A stretch of DNA of 64,000 bases, taken from contig CAZEAP010000006.1 of assembly GCA_964510315.1 (NCBI GenBank), forward strand, positions 56,709 through 120,708, given 5' to 3'. The stretch is from CAZEAP01 sp964510315. GTDB taxonomy: Bacteria > Planctomycetota > Brocadiia > SM23-32. Every line of letters begins with the position of its first letter. Positions within the stretch are counted from its first letter, which is position 1. The notes beneath the pieces were generated by a model, which saw only the letters and a program-made list of their open reading frames with translations, made no database searches and was not told the origin of the DNA. The translations under genes were made by a program, and so were the position numbers. This document shows, piece after piece, positions 52,119 through 59,634 of the stretch.

Positions 52119-52709
52119 ATGAATAGCCAGGGACAGTATGCCGACGAAGAAGCCGCTGATCCCCCCGAGAAAAATGCGTACTGGGAAGCCTTGGAGAAGC
52201 GGTACTGGGAGCGGCGTAGATACCTCCAAGAAGGTGCGCGGTATCACTCTCGCGCACTGGACAACCACATCTTGACGCTCTCTTCCGGAGTCCTGGCCTT
52301 CTCTGCTGTGTTCATGTCAAGTAAAGCAGACTTCAGCGTCTGGGGCAGCGGTCTGTTTCTCGCACTCACTTGGTTTTTCCTTTTTCTAGCAATCAGCTTT
52401 GCCCTATGCAGTCTGCTCTACGGCCGGGCCGAGTATGATCACTACATCAGTGACCTCGACGCCCGCTACAAAGAGCGCAGACTTGACCAACCCCCCGAGA
52501 AATACGCACGGGCTTGGGTAACTTGCCTCTTGACCCGCTGCGCACTGTTGAGCTTCATACTGGGGCTCCTGGTGCTTATCGTGTCTGGAGCTTTGATAAT
52601 GCTTAGCCAACCGAAAGGAGGTGAGAACGTTGGGCGACGACGACAAACGACAACGAATTCCGGACCGCAGGCCGACGCTGCCAATAAGGCCGGGCGTCGA
52701 ACCACTTGA
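52119..52709 (+). CDS. Multi-pass membrane protein, first gene of a small two-gene unit
   Basis: 196 residues. A basic, helix-rich N terminus (EALEKRYWERRRYLQEGARY) is followed by paired hydrophobic helices (ILTLSSGVLAFSAVFM and GLFLALTWFFLFLAISFALC) and a third later (ALLSFILGLLVLIVSGALIM). The layout resembles SLATT-type and other effector membrane proteins of defence systems, by topology only. It overlaps the next small gene by 80 bases. The DNA comes from a mobile zone with phage and recombinase scraps. Confidence 0.55.
   Translation: MNSQGQYADEEAADPPEKNAYWEALEKRYWERRRYLQEGARYHSRALDNHILTLSSGVLAFSAVFMSSKADFSVWGSGLFLALTWFFLFLAISFALCSLLYGRAEYDHYISDLDARYKERRLDQPPEKYARAWVTCLLTRCALLSFILGLLVLIVSGALIMLSQPKGGENVGRRRQTTTNSGPQADAANKAGRRTT
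52614..52629 (+). promoter_or_regulatory. Strong ribosome binding site inside the upstream gene
   Basis: AAAGGAGGTGAGAACG directly precedes the TTG at 52630, within the last part of the membrane gene. It is the reason for calling the overlapping small gene. Confidence 0.6.
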
Positions 52710-52785
52710 AGAGGGGAGGAAATCAGCCGACCCCCCTGTGGATGAGGCCCCACCTCCGCCACCACCCAAACCGTCCGAAGACTAA
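52630..52785 (+). CDS. Small proline-rich protein
   Basis: 51 residues from a TTG preceded by a very strong ribosome site: DDDKRQRIPDRRPTLPIRPG, VEPLEEGRKSADPP and a final EAPPPPPPKPSED. Charged and disordered. Its gene lies within and just after the membrane gene at 52119. Its stop codon lies exactly at the insertion point of the IS5-type element (TAA is both stop codon and duplicated target). Function unknown; likely partner of the membrane protein. Confidence 0.5.
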   Translation: MGDDDKRQRIPDRRPTLPIRPGVEPLEEGRKSADPPVDEAPPPPPPKPSED

Positions 52786-53710
52786 GAGCCTCTAACGAAA
52801 TGAACAATCGACCCTGAAGAGCCTTGATTTTGGGGTCGCGGTTCTTTTAATGAAGGTGCTCTCCAGATAAAGGAGGGCGCGGTCATGGCTAAACTGATCG
52901 TCTCGGATGAGCTGTGGGAGTTGATCGAGCCATTGTTGCCTGCACCGAAGCCCCGGCGGTACCGTTACCCGGGCCGCAAGCCCATGGACCGCCGCAAGGT
53001 GCTCACCGGCATCCTGTTCGTTCTCAAAAGCGGCATCCCCTGGGAGATGCTCCCCCAGGAGATGGGCTGTGGGAGCGGGATGACCTGCTGGCGATACTTG
53101 AAGAAATGGGAGGAGGCGGGGGTCTGGCAGAAGCTCCACCAGGTTCTTCTGGCCAAGCTGCGGAAGGCCGATGCCATCGATTGGTCCCGCACAGTGGTGG
53201 ACAGTGCATCGGTGCGGGCCGTTTTGGGGGGGCTAAAACCGGCCCCAATCCCACCGACAGGGCCAAAGCAGGCAGCAAGCACCACCTGATCACCGACGCC
53301 CAAGGTGTCCCCCTGGCCACCGTTCTGACGGGTGCTAACGCGCACGACGTGACCCAGCTTCTGGCTTTGGTGGACGGCATTGGCCCCGTCAAAGGGAAAG
53401 TAGGTCGTCCCCGCCGTCGACCTGATGCGGTCCAAGGTGACAGGGGATATGACAGCGAGCCGCACCGCAGACAGCTGCGCGCTCGCCGTATCAAACCGAT
53501 CCTGGCCAAACGCGGCACGCCACACGGCAGCGGCCTGGGCGTCCACCGGTGGGTGGTGGAGAGAACCCTCTCCTGGCTGCACCAATTTCGCCGGCTCCGC
53601 ATCCGATTCGAACGACGCGCCGACATCCACGAAGCCTTTCTCTCGATCGGCTGCGCCCTGATCTGCTGGAACTTCCTCTCTGCCCTGTGAGTTCATTATG
53701 TTAGAGGGTC
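52786..53710 (+). mobile_element. Complete IS5-family insertion sequence
   Basis: Terminal inverted repeats: left GAGCCTCTAACGAAATGAAC, right (reversed) GACCCTCTAACATAATGAAC, 17 of 20 matching. The sequence is flanked by the 3-bp direct repeat TAA. Length 925 bp, one transposase read through a frameshift. Intact ends, the small target duplication and an undamaged transposase suggest a recent insertion. Confidence 0.85.
52885..53690 (+). CDS. IS5-family transposase (two frames joined by -1 frameshift)
   Basis: First frame 52885-53289 (MAKLIVSDELWELIEPLLPA, then FVLKSGIPWEMLPQEMGCGS); the second continues from about 53230 to 53690 (GSKHHLITDAQGVPLATVLT, DRGYDS, and ERTLSWLHQFRRLRIRFERR). The join lies in TTTTGGGGGGGCT, where a slip of one base back restores the protein; runs of seven Gs of this kind are used for programmed frameshifting in IS427-type elements. 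DDE catalytic residues: Asp of DSASVRA, Asp of DRGYD and Glu of ERTLSW. Confidence 0.85.
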
Positions 53711-53905
53711 TAAATACCCCGCCCTCCACCACGGGCTCTCGCATCCCCGGCACAACGGTCCACTCCTCGCGCGGCTTCACCCGCGTATCCCCCTTCTCGT
53801 GGCGCCCGTAGACGTTGCAGCCGGCGTAGACCGGGTTGCGCAGGATGCCCTTGAGAGTCTCTCCCCACCACTTCTCTCCCCTAAATACGAGTTCACGAAG
53901 ATGCA
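53711..53905 (-). pseudogene. Serine recombinase, C-terminal fragment
   Basis: Codes FRGEKWWGETLKGILRNPVY then AGCNVYGRHEKGD and WTVVPGMREPVVEGGVF, a zinc-ribbon-side segment of large serine recombinases (WxxxTLxxILxNPxYxGxxVYGR). The IS element interrupts it at its C-terminal end, though that end was already joined to non-recombinase DNA. A 112-bp palindrome separates it from the upstream part at 54113. Confidence 0.7.
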
Positions 53906-53951
53906 ACGTCACTCAACCCGACAGCCGTCAGGCTTAGCGGGCACGGTTTTC

Positions 53952-54063
53952 TTGGAGTGCGGCGGCTTGCCGCCGCTTTGCCGTCAGCGGGGCTTGCCCC
54001 GCCCCCAAAAAGCCGCCGCCAAGGCGGCGGGAACTAAAGCGCTGCCGAGGCAGCGCACTCCAA
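53952..54063. repeat. MITE-like palindromic element
   Basis: Ends in the perfect 9-bp inverted repeat TTGGAGTGC/GCACTCCAA. Inside are nested words CGGCGGCTTGCCGCCG, CGGGGCTTGCCCCG and GCGCTGCCGAGGCAGCGC. About 112 bp, no gene, inserted in recombinase DNA. Such GC-rich palindromic units are frequent in large environmental genomes. Confidence 0.55.
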
Positions 54064-54112
54064 AGGCGCTAAGCGCCATGTTGCAGAAACATGAACTGTT
54101 ATTTAGGCGCGG

Positions 54113-54230
54113 GGACGCCATCCTCCGTTAGCCGTCGGGCGACGCCCTTGTAGGTGCCGATCTCCAGGTAGAGCCGGAAGATGCACCGCACCACCTCGCA
54201 CTCCCCCGGCACCTGCGCGAAGCGCACGGG
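54113..54230 (-). pseudogene. Serine recombinase, central fragment
   Basis: Codes RFAQVPGECEVVRCIFRLYL then EIGTYKGVARRLTEDGVPAP, the start of the recombinase domain. Its missing continuation lies at 53711-53905 beyond a palindrome insertion. The resolvase catalytic domain (with its Ser) would have been upstream, where comM's promoter now stands. It is therefore a relic. Confidence 0.7.
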
Positions 54231-54263
54231 GGCAGGCGCGGACGCGTCAAACGTTCAGTCCGC

Positions 54264-54292
54264 TTGCGGGGCGCGCCCTGCCCTGCTATACT
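54264..54292 (+). promoter_or_regulatory. Promoter of comM
   Basis: TTGCGG (54264-54269), 17-base spacer, TATACT (54287-54292); the ATG is at 54324. The same promoter is duplicated at 50633-50661 ahead of a comM fragment. Confidence 0.65.
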
Positions 54293-54323
54293 CCCGCCGG
54301 AATTCAGCACGGGAGCGCGTCGG

Positions 54324-55856
54324 ATGCTTGCCAAGGTCCACAGCATGGGGTTGTTCGGGATCGAGGCCTTTCCCGTGGAGGTGGAGGTCTACGTCACCCG
54401 CGCGCAGCTCCCCCGCGCCACCATCGTCGGGCTGCCCGACGCCAGCGTCAAGGAAAGCATCGACCGCGTCCATGCCGCGCTCCGCAACAGCGGCTACCAA
54501 CTGGACACGCTGGCGGCCACCGTCAACCTGGCCCCCGCCGACCGTCGCAAAGAAGGACCCGCCTTCGAGCTGCCCATCGCCCTCGGCCTGCTGGAGGCGA
54601 CCGATGCCTTCCAGCGCACCAACAACCAGCGCTACGCCGTGGTGGGTGAGCTGGCCCTGGACGGGCGGGTGCGGCCGGTGAACGGCTGCCTGGCGATGGC
54701 CCTCCGGGCGCGGGAGGACGGTTTCGACGGGCTGATGGTGCCGCTGGACAACGCCAGCGAGGCCGGCGTGGTGGAGGAGCTGGACGTGGTGCCGATCAAC
54801 CACCTGACCGACGCGGTGGCTTTTCTGTCGGGGGCCCGGCCCCTGAAGCCTGTGGAGTTGGACGCGGAGCAGGTGTTCCGTTCGGCGCACAGCTACGAGG
54901 TGAACTTCGCCGAGGTGCAGGGGCAGCATCACGTGAAGCGCGCCCTGGAGGTGGCCGCGGCGGGCGCGCACAACCTGCTGATGATCGGCCCGCCGGGGGC
55001 CGGCAAGAGCATGCTGGCCAAACGGCTCTGCACCATCCTGCCGGCGCTGAGCGTGGAGGAATCCCTGGAGACGACCCGCATCTACAGCGTCTGCGGCCTG
55101 CTGGAGTCGGGGACCGCCCTGATGGGTGTTCGGCCGTTCCGCTCCCCCCATCACTCGGTCAGCCAGGCCGGTCTGGTCGGCGGAGGCACCCATCCGAAGC
55201 CGGGGGAGGTGAGCCTTGCGCATCACGGCGTGCTGTTCCTGGACGAGCTGCCGGAGTTCAGCCGTTCGGCGCTGGAGGCGCTGCGGCAGCCGATCGAGGA
55301 CGGGCAGATAACCATTGCCCGCGCCCAGATGACGGTCACCTACCCCGCGCAGTTCATGCTGGTGGCCGCCATGAACCCCTGCCCGTGCGGGAATTACACG
55401 AATCCGCGGAGGCAGTGCCGCTGCACGCCGCGGCAGATCGAGCGCTACCGCCGGCGGATCAGCGGTCCCCTGCTGGACAGGATCGACATCCACGTGGACG
55501 TGCCGCCGCTGGAGTACCGCGACCTGGCCACCAGCCGGCCGGCCGAGCCCTCCGGGGAGATCCGGGAGCGGGTGGTGCAGACGCGGAAGCGTCAGGCGGA
55601 GCGGTTCGAGGGGACCAGCATCTTCACCAACTCCCGCATGCAGCGACGGCAGGTGAAGGAATACAGCCGGCCCGACGAGGACGGTCGGCTGCTGCTGCGG
55701 CAGGCGATGGACAGCCTGGGGCTGAGCGCGCGGGCCTACGACAAGATACTGAAGGTCTCCCGCACCATCGCCGACCTGGAGGGGGACGATGGCGTCCTCA
55801 GCCACCACGTCTCGGAAGCCATAAACTACAGAACCCTCGACCGCCGCCTGGAGTGA
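54324..55856 (+). CDS. comM: YifB/ComM family magnesium-chelatase-like AAA+ ATPase
   Basis: 510 residues from an ATG with GGGAG ahead. A Lon-like N-terminal domain (VEVEVYVTRAQLPRATIVGL), then an AAA+ ATPase with Walker A GPPGAGKSM (about 222-230), Walker B LFLDELPEF (about 303-311), a zinc-like Cys cluster CPCGNYTNP...CRC (about 352-366) and the C-terminal YRTLDRRLE. ComM is a hexameric helicase that extends branch migration of donor DNA during natural transformation. Fragments of this gene lie at 44768, 49276, 50673 and 56735. A MNT/HEPN pair follows it between copies of its own 3' end. Confidence 0.93.
   Translation: MLAKVHSMGLFGIEAFPVEVEVYVTRAQLPRATIVGLPDASVKESIDRVHAALRNSGYQLDTLAATVNLAPADRRKEGPAFELPIALGLLEATDAFQRTNNQRYAVVGELALDGRVRPVNGCLAMALRAREDGFDGLMVPLDNASEAGVVEELDVVPINHLTDAVAFLSGARPLKPVELDAEQVFRSAHSYEVNFAEVQGQHHVKRALEVAAAGAHNLLMIGPPGAGKSMLAKRLCTILPALSVEESLETTRIYSVCGLLESGTALMGVRPFRSPHHSVSQAGLVGGGTHPKPGEVSLAHHGVLFLDELPEFSRSALEALRQPIEDGQITIARAQMTVTYPAQFMLVAAMNPCPCGNYTNPRRQCRCTPRQIERYRRRISGPLLDRIDIHVDVPPLEYRDLATSRPAEPSGEIRERVVQTRKRQAERFEGTSIFTNSRMQRRQVKEYSRPDEDGRLLLRQAMDSLGLSARAYDKILKVSRTIADLEGDDGVLSHHVSEAINYRTLDRRLE
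55758..55856 (+). repeat. comM 3' end, first copy of a ~99-bp direct repeat
   Basis: The last 99 bases of comM, including the stop codon, recur at 56735-56834 with about two changes. The block between the two copies contains the MNT/HEPN pair. Confidence 0.85.
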
Positions 55857-55944
55857 GTGAAGGGCTGGGGCGGATTTGACAGCGACCGGAACTCCCCGGT
55901 AGAAGATGAGGAGAAGAGGAATCCGTCGGAGCCGGGTTGAGACC

Positions 55945-56283
55945 ATGGCAGACAACAGCGCGGACCAGAAGCTGCTCAGGGAAGTCGCCCGGCGGATTGC
56001 GGCGGCGGTTAACCCGGAGAGGATCATCCTGTTCGGAAGTTCCGCCCGCGGGGAAACTACGCCGGAGAGCGACGTGGACCTGTTCATTCAGGTTCAGCCC
56101 GGCCGCGACGTAACGGAGGCAAGTCGACAAGCCTATGAAGCCATTCGCCCGCTGCGCAGCAAGCTACAGTGTGGCGTAGACATCGTGGTGAAGGACAGGC
56201 AATTCGTGGAACACTACGGGCACCTGGTCGGCAGCGTGGTTAAAGCCGCCCTTGAAGAAGGTAAGGTGCTGTATGGAGATTGA
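55945..56283 (+). CDS. MNT-type nucleotidyltransferase (antitoxin-like)
   Basis: 112 residues from the ATG at 55945 (an in-frame ATG at 55906 is possible). GSSARGETTPESDVDLFI is the nucleotidyltransferase signature (GSxARG...SDxDL) with the two metal-binding Asp residues. Proteins of this size, encoded just before a HEPN gene, act as antitoxins in MNT/HEPN (MntA/HepT) modules, where they add AMP groups to the HEPN ribonuclease. It overlaps the HEPN start by 11 bases. Confidence 0.85.
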   Translation: MADNSADQKLLREVARRIAAAVNPERIILFGSSARGETTPESDVDLFIQVQPGRDVTEASRQAYEAIRPLRSKLQCGVDIVVKDRQFVEHYGHLVGSVVKAALEEGKVLYGD

Positions 56284-56693
56284 CCGGCGGGTCGTGGAGC
56301 TGGCCGCCGCGTGGTGGCGCCGTGCGGAAGAGGACTTCGAGGTGGCCGCGGCGGGTCTCCGACCTCCATTTCGCGTGCTGTTTCCACGCTCAGCAGGCAG
56401 CAGAGAAGGCCATGAAATGCCTTCTGGTGCTCCACCAGACGGAATTCCGCAAGCTGCACGACCTGGGGGAGTTGCTGCGACTGGTAGAGCAAACTTCACT
56501 GGATCCCCCGCGCGAAGCGACGGAAGGCCTTGAGGAACTCACCCGCTACGCAGTCGAGACGCGGTATCCACCGGGAGTTGCCTCCGCCGAGGAAGCAACG
56601 GAAGCTTTGAGCCGGGCGCGGACCTTCCTCGACTGGGTGCGGCGCCGGCTCCCTCCGGCCATGTCAGAGAGGGGGCACGGCAGCTCGACGTAG
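56273..56693 (+). pseudogene. HEPN toxin-like gene, frame broken
   Basis: Starts MEIDRRVVELAAAWWRRAEE then DFEVAAAG in one frame; the rest, LHFACCFHAQQAAEKAMKCL then LVLHQTEFRKLHDLGELL and RYAVETRYPPGVASAEEATE, is in the +1 frame from about 56368. A one-base insertion in GCGGCGGGTC is the simplest cause. The joined protein would be a classic HEPN RNase partner of the MNT gene (FHAQQAAEKAMK motif). Either the toxin is inactive or a sequencing error is present. Confidence 0.75.
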
Positions 56694-56734
56694 CAGTTGC
56701 CGGGGAGGGCGCAGATAGCCGGTGACAGGTGCGT

Positions 56735-56834
56735 CCCCCGCACCATCGCCGACCTGGAGGGGGACGATGGCATCCTCAGCCACCACGTCTCGGAAGCCAT
56801 AAACTACAGAACCCTCGACCGCCGCCTGGAGTGA
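56735..56834 (+). repeat. comM 3' end, second copy of a ~99-bp direct repeat
   Basis: Copy of 55758-55856 ending at the comM stop codon, about 97 of 99 bases the same (T to C and G to A changes seen). It is followed by sequence unrelated to that after the intact gene. It has no upstream comM part and makes no protein. Confidence 0.85.
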
Positions 56835-57025
56835 AGCAACACGGCCGGGCCGGAGGGAGTCAGGGCCGTTGGCGCATTGCACGTCTTGCGACACTGCCCT
56901 AAACTGCGGTGTCGACGCCCGGGGGGATGGAGGGCTCTCGGCGCGGACCACCGTGAGAATCTGCCGGCGGCCGACTCTCCTGCGGGCGGGCCTCAGCAAA
57001 ACTCGGCCCGGGAAGGAGCGGGTGC

Positions 57026-57775
57026 ATGGGCAAAAGCGACAGGCTGGTGGAGCTTCTGAAGCGTCTCAACGCGGGCGAAGACCCTGCGGCTGTGAAAGCG
57101 GAGGCGCGGGAATTCCTGGCGGACATCGGGCCGGAGGACCTTTCCCTTGCCGAGCAGAAGCTGGTGGAGGCGGGCCTGGAGCCGGGCGAGCTGCGCCGGC
57201 TCTGTGATGTCCACATGGAGATGCTCGGGGAGCAGGTGGAAGAGCTGAAGGCGGAAGTGCCGCCCGGACACGTCGTCCACACCCTGGTCTCCGAGCACGA
57301 GAATATCCTGGAATTCCTGGACCTGCTGGAGGAGCTGAACCGGGCCATCCAGGCGATGCAGTCCTACGACCTGGACCGGGAGGAGTTTGAGACGCTGCGG
57401 CACGTGGCGGCCCACCTTGTGGAGACCGAGGCGCACCATCAGCGAGAGGAGGAGGTCCTTTTCCCCGAGATGGAAAAGCGAGGTGTCACCGGTCCCCCGG
57501 AGATCATGCGGATGGAGCACGAGCTGCTGTGGCCGCAGAAGAAAGAACTGGAGGAACTCGCGGAGTCGGCCGGGGAAATGGACTTCGACGAGTTCCAGCG
57601 CCGGCTCGATGCTGCGGTCGAGTTCATCGTCCCTACGCTGCGAGATCACATCTTCAAGGAGAACAACATCCTGTATCCTGCGGCCGTGCGGGTGATCGAG
57701 GACGAGGAGCTGTGGGACGAGATGAAGGAGCAGTGCGACCGGGTGGGGTATTGTTGCTTCACGCCGGAGGAATGA
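57026..57775 (+). CDS. DUF438 / hemerythrin HHE-domain protein
   Basis: 249 residues. Residues 1-65 (LVELLKRLNAGEDPAAVKAE ... GELRRLCDVHMEML) match DUF438; from about 85 onward a hemerythrin-like four-helix bundle has His and Glu metal ligands in VSEHENIL, HLVETEAHHQREEEVLFPEM, MRMEHELLW and RDHIFKENNILYP. This binds a di-iron centre, used for O2 or NO sensing or iron-sulfur repair. The PAS domain often found after DUF438 is absent. It has no clear partner nearby. Confidence 0.85.
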   Translation: MGKSDRLVELLKRLNAGEDPAAVKAEAREFLADIGPEDLSLAEQKLVEAGLEPGELRRLCDVHMEMLGEQVEELKAEVPPGHVVHTLVSEHENILEFLDLLEELNRAIQAMQSYDLDREEFETLRHVAAHLVETEAHHQREEEVLFPEMEKRGVTGPPEIMRMEHELLWPQKKELEELAESAGEMDFDEFQRRLDAAVEFIVPTLRDHIFKENNILYPAAVRVIEDEELWDEMKEQCDRVGYCCFTPEE

Positions 57776-57820
57776 GGCGCCCCGGCTTCCGCTGAACTTG
57801 ACATTTGGGAGGCGAAGGAA

Positions 57821-59590
57821 GTGCGCACCTGGCAGAAGCACGAGATCGTCCTGACGGCGGAGAGGGATTTCGCCAATCCCTACACCGACGTCGACGTGTG
57901 GGTGGACCTGAAGGGCCCGGGCTTCGAGAAGCGATGTTACGGGTTCTGGTACGGCGGCAGGACCTTCAGGGTGAGGGTGACCGCCACCGCTCCGGGCGAA
58001 TGGCGCTGGCGGAGCGGGTCCGAACCGTCCGATCCCGGCCTGGACGGCCGCACCGGGTCGTTCACGGCAAGCGCCTGGACCGCGGACGAGAAGAGGCGGA
58101 ACATCTGCCGCCGCGGTTTCGTCCGGGCCACCCCCAACGGCCATGCGTTCCAGCACGCCGACGGCACGCCCTTCTTCCTGCTGGCCGACACGTGGTGGTC
58201 CGCCTCCACCTTCCGCTACCCGCTGGGGGAGGACGGGAGCGAGCATCCGCACGGACCGGACATGACGCTCCAGGACGCGCTGCGCTACCGGGCCGCTCAG
58301 GGCTACAACGGCATCGCCGTGATAGCGGCGTTCCCGGCGTGGGCCAACGACGGGCGACCGACGGACCTGGTCGCCCCGGACGGGACCTGCCTGCGTTCGG
58401 CGTGGACGCAAGCGGGCACCGACAGCGCCAAGGACATGCACGACGAGTCGGGCAACCGGCCCTTCCGCTTCCCCGGACGGGTGCCCGGCTTCGAGGGAGT
58501 CTTCCCCGACGTCGACCGCCCGGTGCCCGCCTACTTCCAGCACCTCGACCGGACGATCGACTGCATGAACGCGCACGGCTTCATCCCCTTCGTCGAGGTG
58601 GCCCGACGCGACACCGGCCAGGCATGGAAGAAGTATCACGACTGGCCCGACTCCTACGCGCGATACGTCCAGTACGTCTGGAGTCGCCTGCAGGCGAACA
58701 ACTGCCTGCTCAGCCCCATCCACTACGACTGGCGGGAGTGCACCATATCGACAGCCGGCTGGAACGAGGCCGCCAACCTGGTCATCGAACGTTACGGACC
58801 CCCGCCGTTCGGCCAGCCGGTCGGCTGCAACAGCGACGGCAGTTCCCTGCGCAACTTCGGGCACGTCGACAGCGCCGGGTGGCTGAGCTTCCACCAGATC
58901 GGCAACCGCCGTACGCACGAATCGCACCGGCTGCTGGGCGAGCAGTTCTACGCCGAGCCGCCCGTTCCGTCGATCAACGGTGAGCCCTATTACGAGGGCT
59001 GGCACCAGGGACCGCAGGCGCCGGCCGGCTCCGCGGAGGGCGCCCGCAACTGCCGCGGCGCAATCTATGGCAGTGTGCTCTCAGGCGCATTCGGCGGGCA
59101 CATCTACGGCGCGGAGGGCCTCTGGGCGGGGGACGTGGAGCCGGAAGCCGAGCACCGTTGGTGGGAGTCGCTGAAGTGGCCGAGCGGCGCCCAGATGCAG
59201 CACTGCCGGACTTTTCTACTCTCCGAAGGCAAAAGCTACCGGGAACTGGTGCCGGACGCCGCCTGCGTAACTCCGAGCCGCAGCGGGGATACCGACACAT
59301 ACCTGGGCTGGGCCTACTGCGCCCGCACTGAGTCCCGGGATCTGCTTTTTCTGTACTTCGAAGAGGAGTGTCCGCACGCAACGGTGGGCGAACTGCCGCC
59401 GGAAGCAGAATACCACGGCGCCTGGTTCGACCCACGCAAAGGGGTGTGGCTCCCGGAGGAAGTCGGGGCTCTGCGGGTCGACCGCGGCGGTGAGCTGACG
59501 CTGCCCCCCTACCCCGGCGGAGCGCGAAGCGCAGCGGACGACTGGGCGCTGGTCCTTTCGCTCGGGAGGCCGGCAGCGGGCAAAGAGTAG
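57821..59590 (+). CDS. DUF5060/DUF4038 glycoside hydrolase-like protein
   Basis: 589 residues from a GTG preceded by GAAGGAA. Residues 1-85 (NPYTDVDVWVDLKGPGFEKR) are a DUF5060-type beta domain. Then the TIM barrel starts at FFLLADTWWSASTFRYPLGE, with YRAAQGYNGIAVIAAFPAW, MNAHGFIPFVEVAR and the segment SINGEPYYEGW typical of DUF4038/apiosidase-like enzymes. No signal peptide. It probably releases sugars from pectin-like or other glycans. It ends 44 bases before an FAD oxidoreductase gene, so the two are likely one operon. Confidence 0.75.
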   Translation: MRTWQKHEIVLTAERDFANPYTDVDVWVDLKGPGFEKRCYGFWYGGRTFRVRVTATAPGEWRWRSGSEPSDPGLDGRTGSFTASAWTADEKRRNICRRGFVRATPNGHAFQHADGTPFFLLADTWWSASTFRYPLGEDGSEHPHGPDMTLQDALRYRAAQGYNGIAVIAAFPAWANDGRPTDLVAPDGTCLRSAWTQAGTDSAKDMHDESGNRPFRFPGRVPGFEGVFPDVDRPVPAYFQHLDRTIDCMNAHGFIPFVEVARRDTGQAWKKYHDWPDSYARYVQYVWSRLQANNCLLSPIHYDWRECTISTAGWNEAANLVIERYGPPPFGQPVGCNSDGSSLRNFGHVDSAGWLSFHQIGNRRTHESHRLLGEQFYAEPPVPSINGEPYYEGWHQGPQAPAGSAEGARNCRGAIYGSVLSGAFGGHIYGAEGLWAGDVEPEAEHRWWESLKWPSGAQMQHCRTFLLSEGKSYRELVPDAACVTPSRSGDTDTYLGWAYCARTESRDLLFLYFEEECPHATVGELPPEAEYHGAWFDPRKGVWLPEEVGALRVDRGGELTLPPYPGGARSAADDWALVLSLGRPAAGKE

Positions 59591-59634
59591 ATACGAGTGT
59601 CTTCCATAACCGCACACGGATGGGAAGTGACCCA

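Noticed and set aside
54255..56087. Long minus-strand frame across comM
   Set aside because: comM is unmistakable on the plus strand.
56993..59005. Long open frame on the minus strand opposite the hemerythrin and glycosidase genes
   Set aside because: The plus-strand genes have clear domains, starts and ribosome sites; the antisense product has none.
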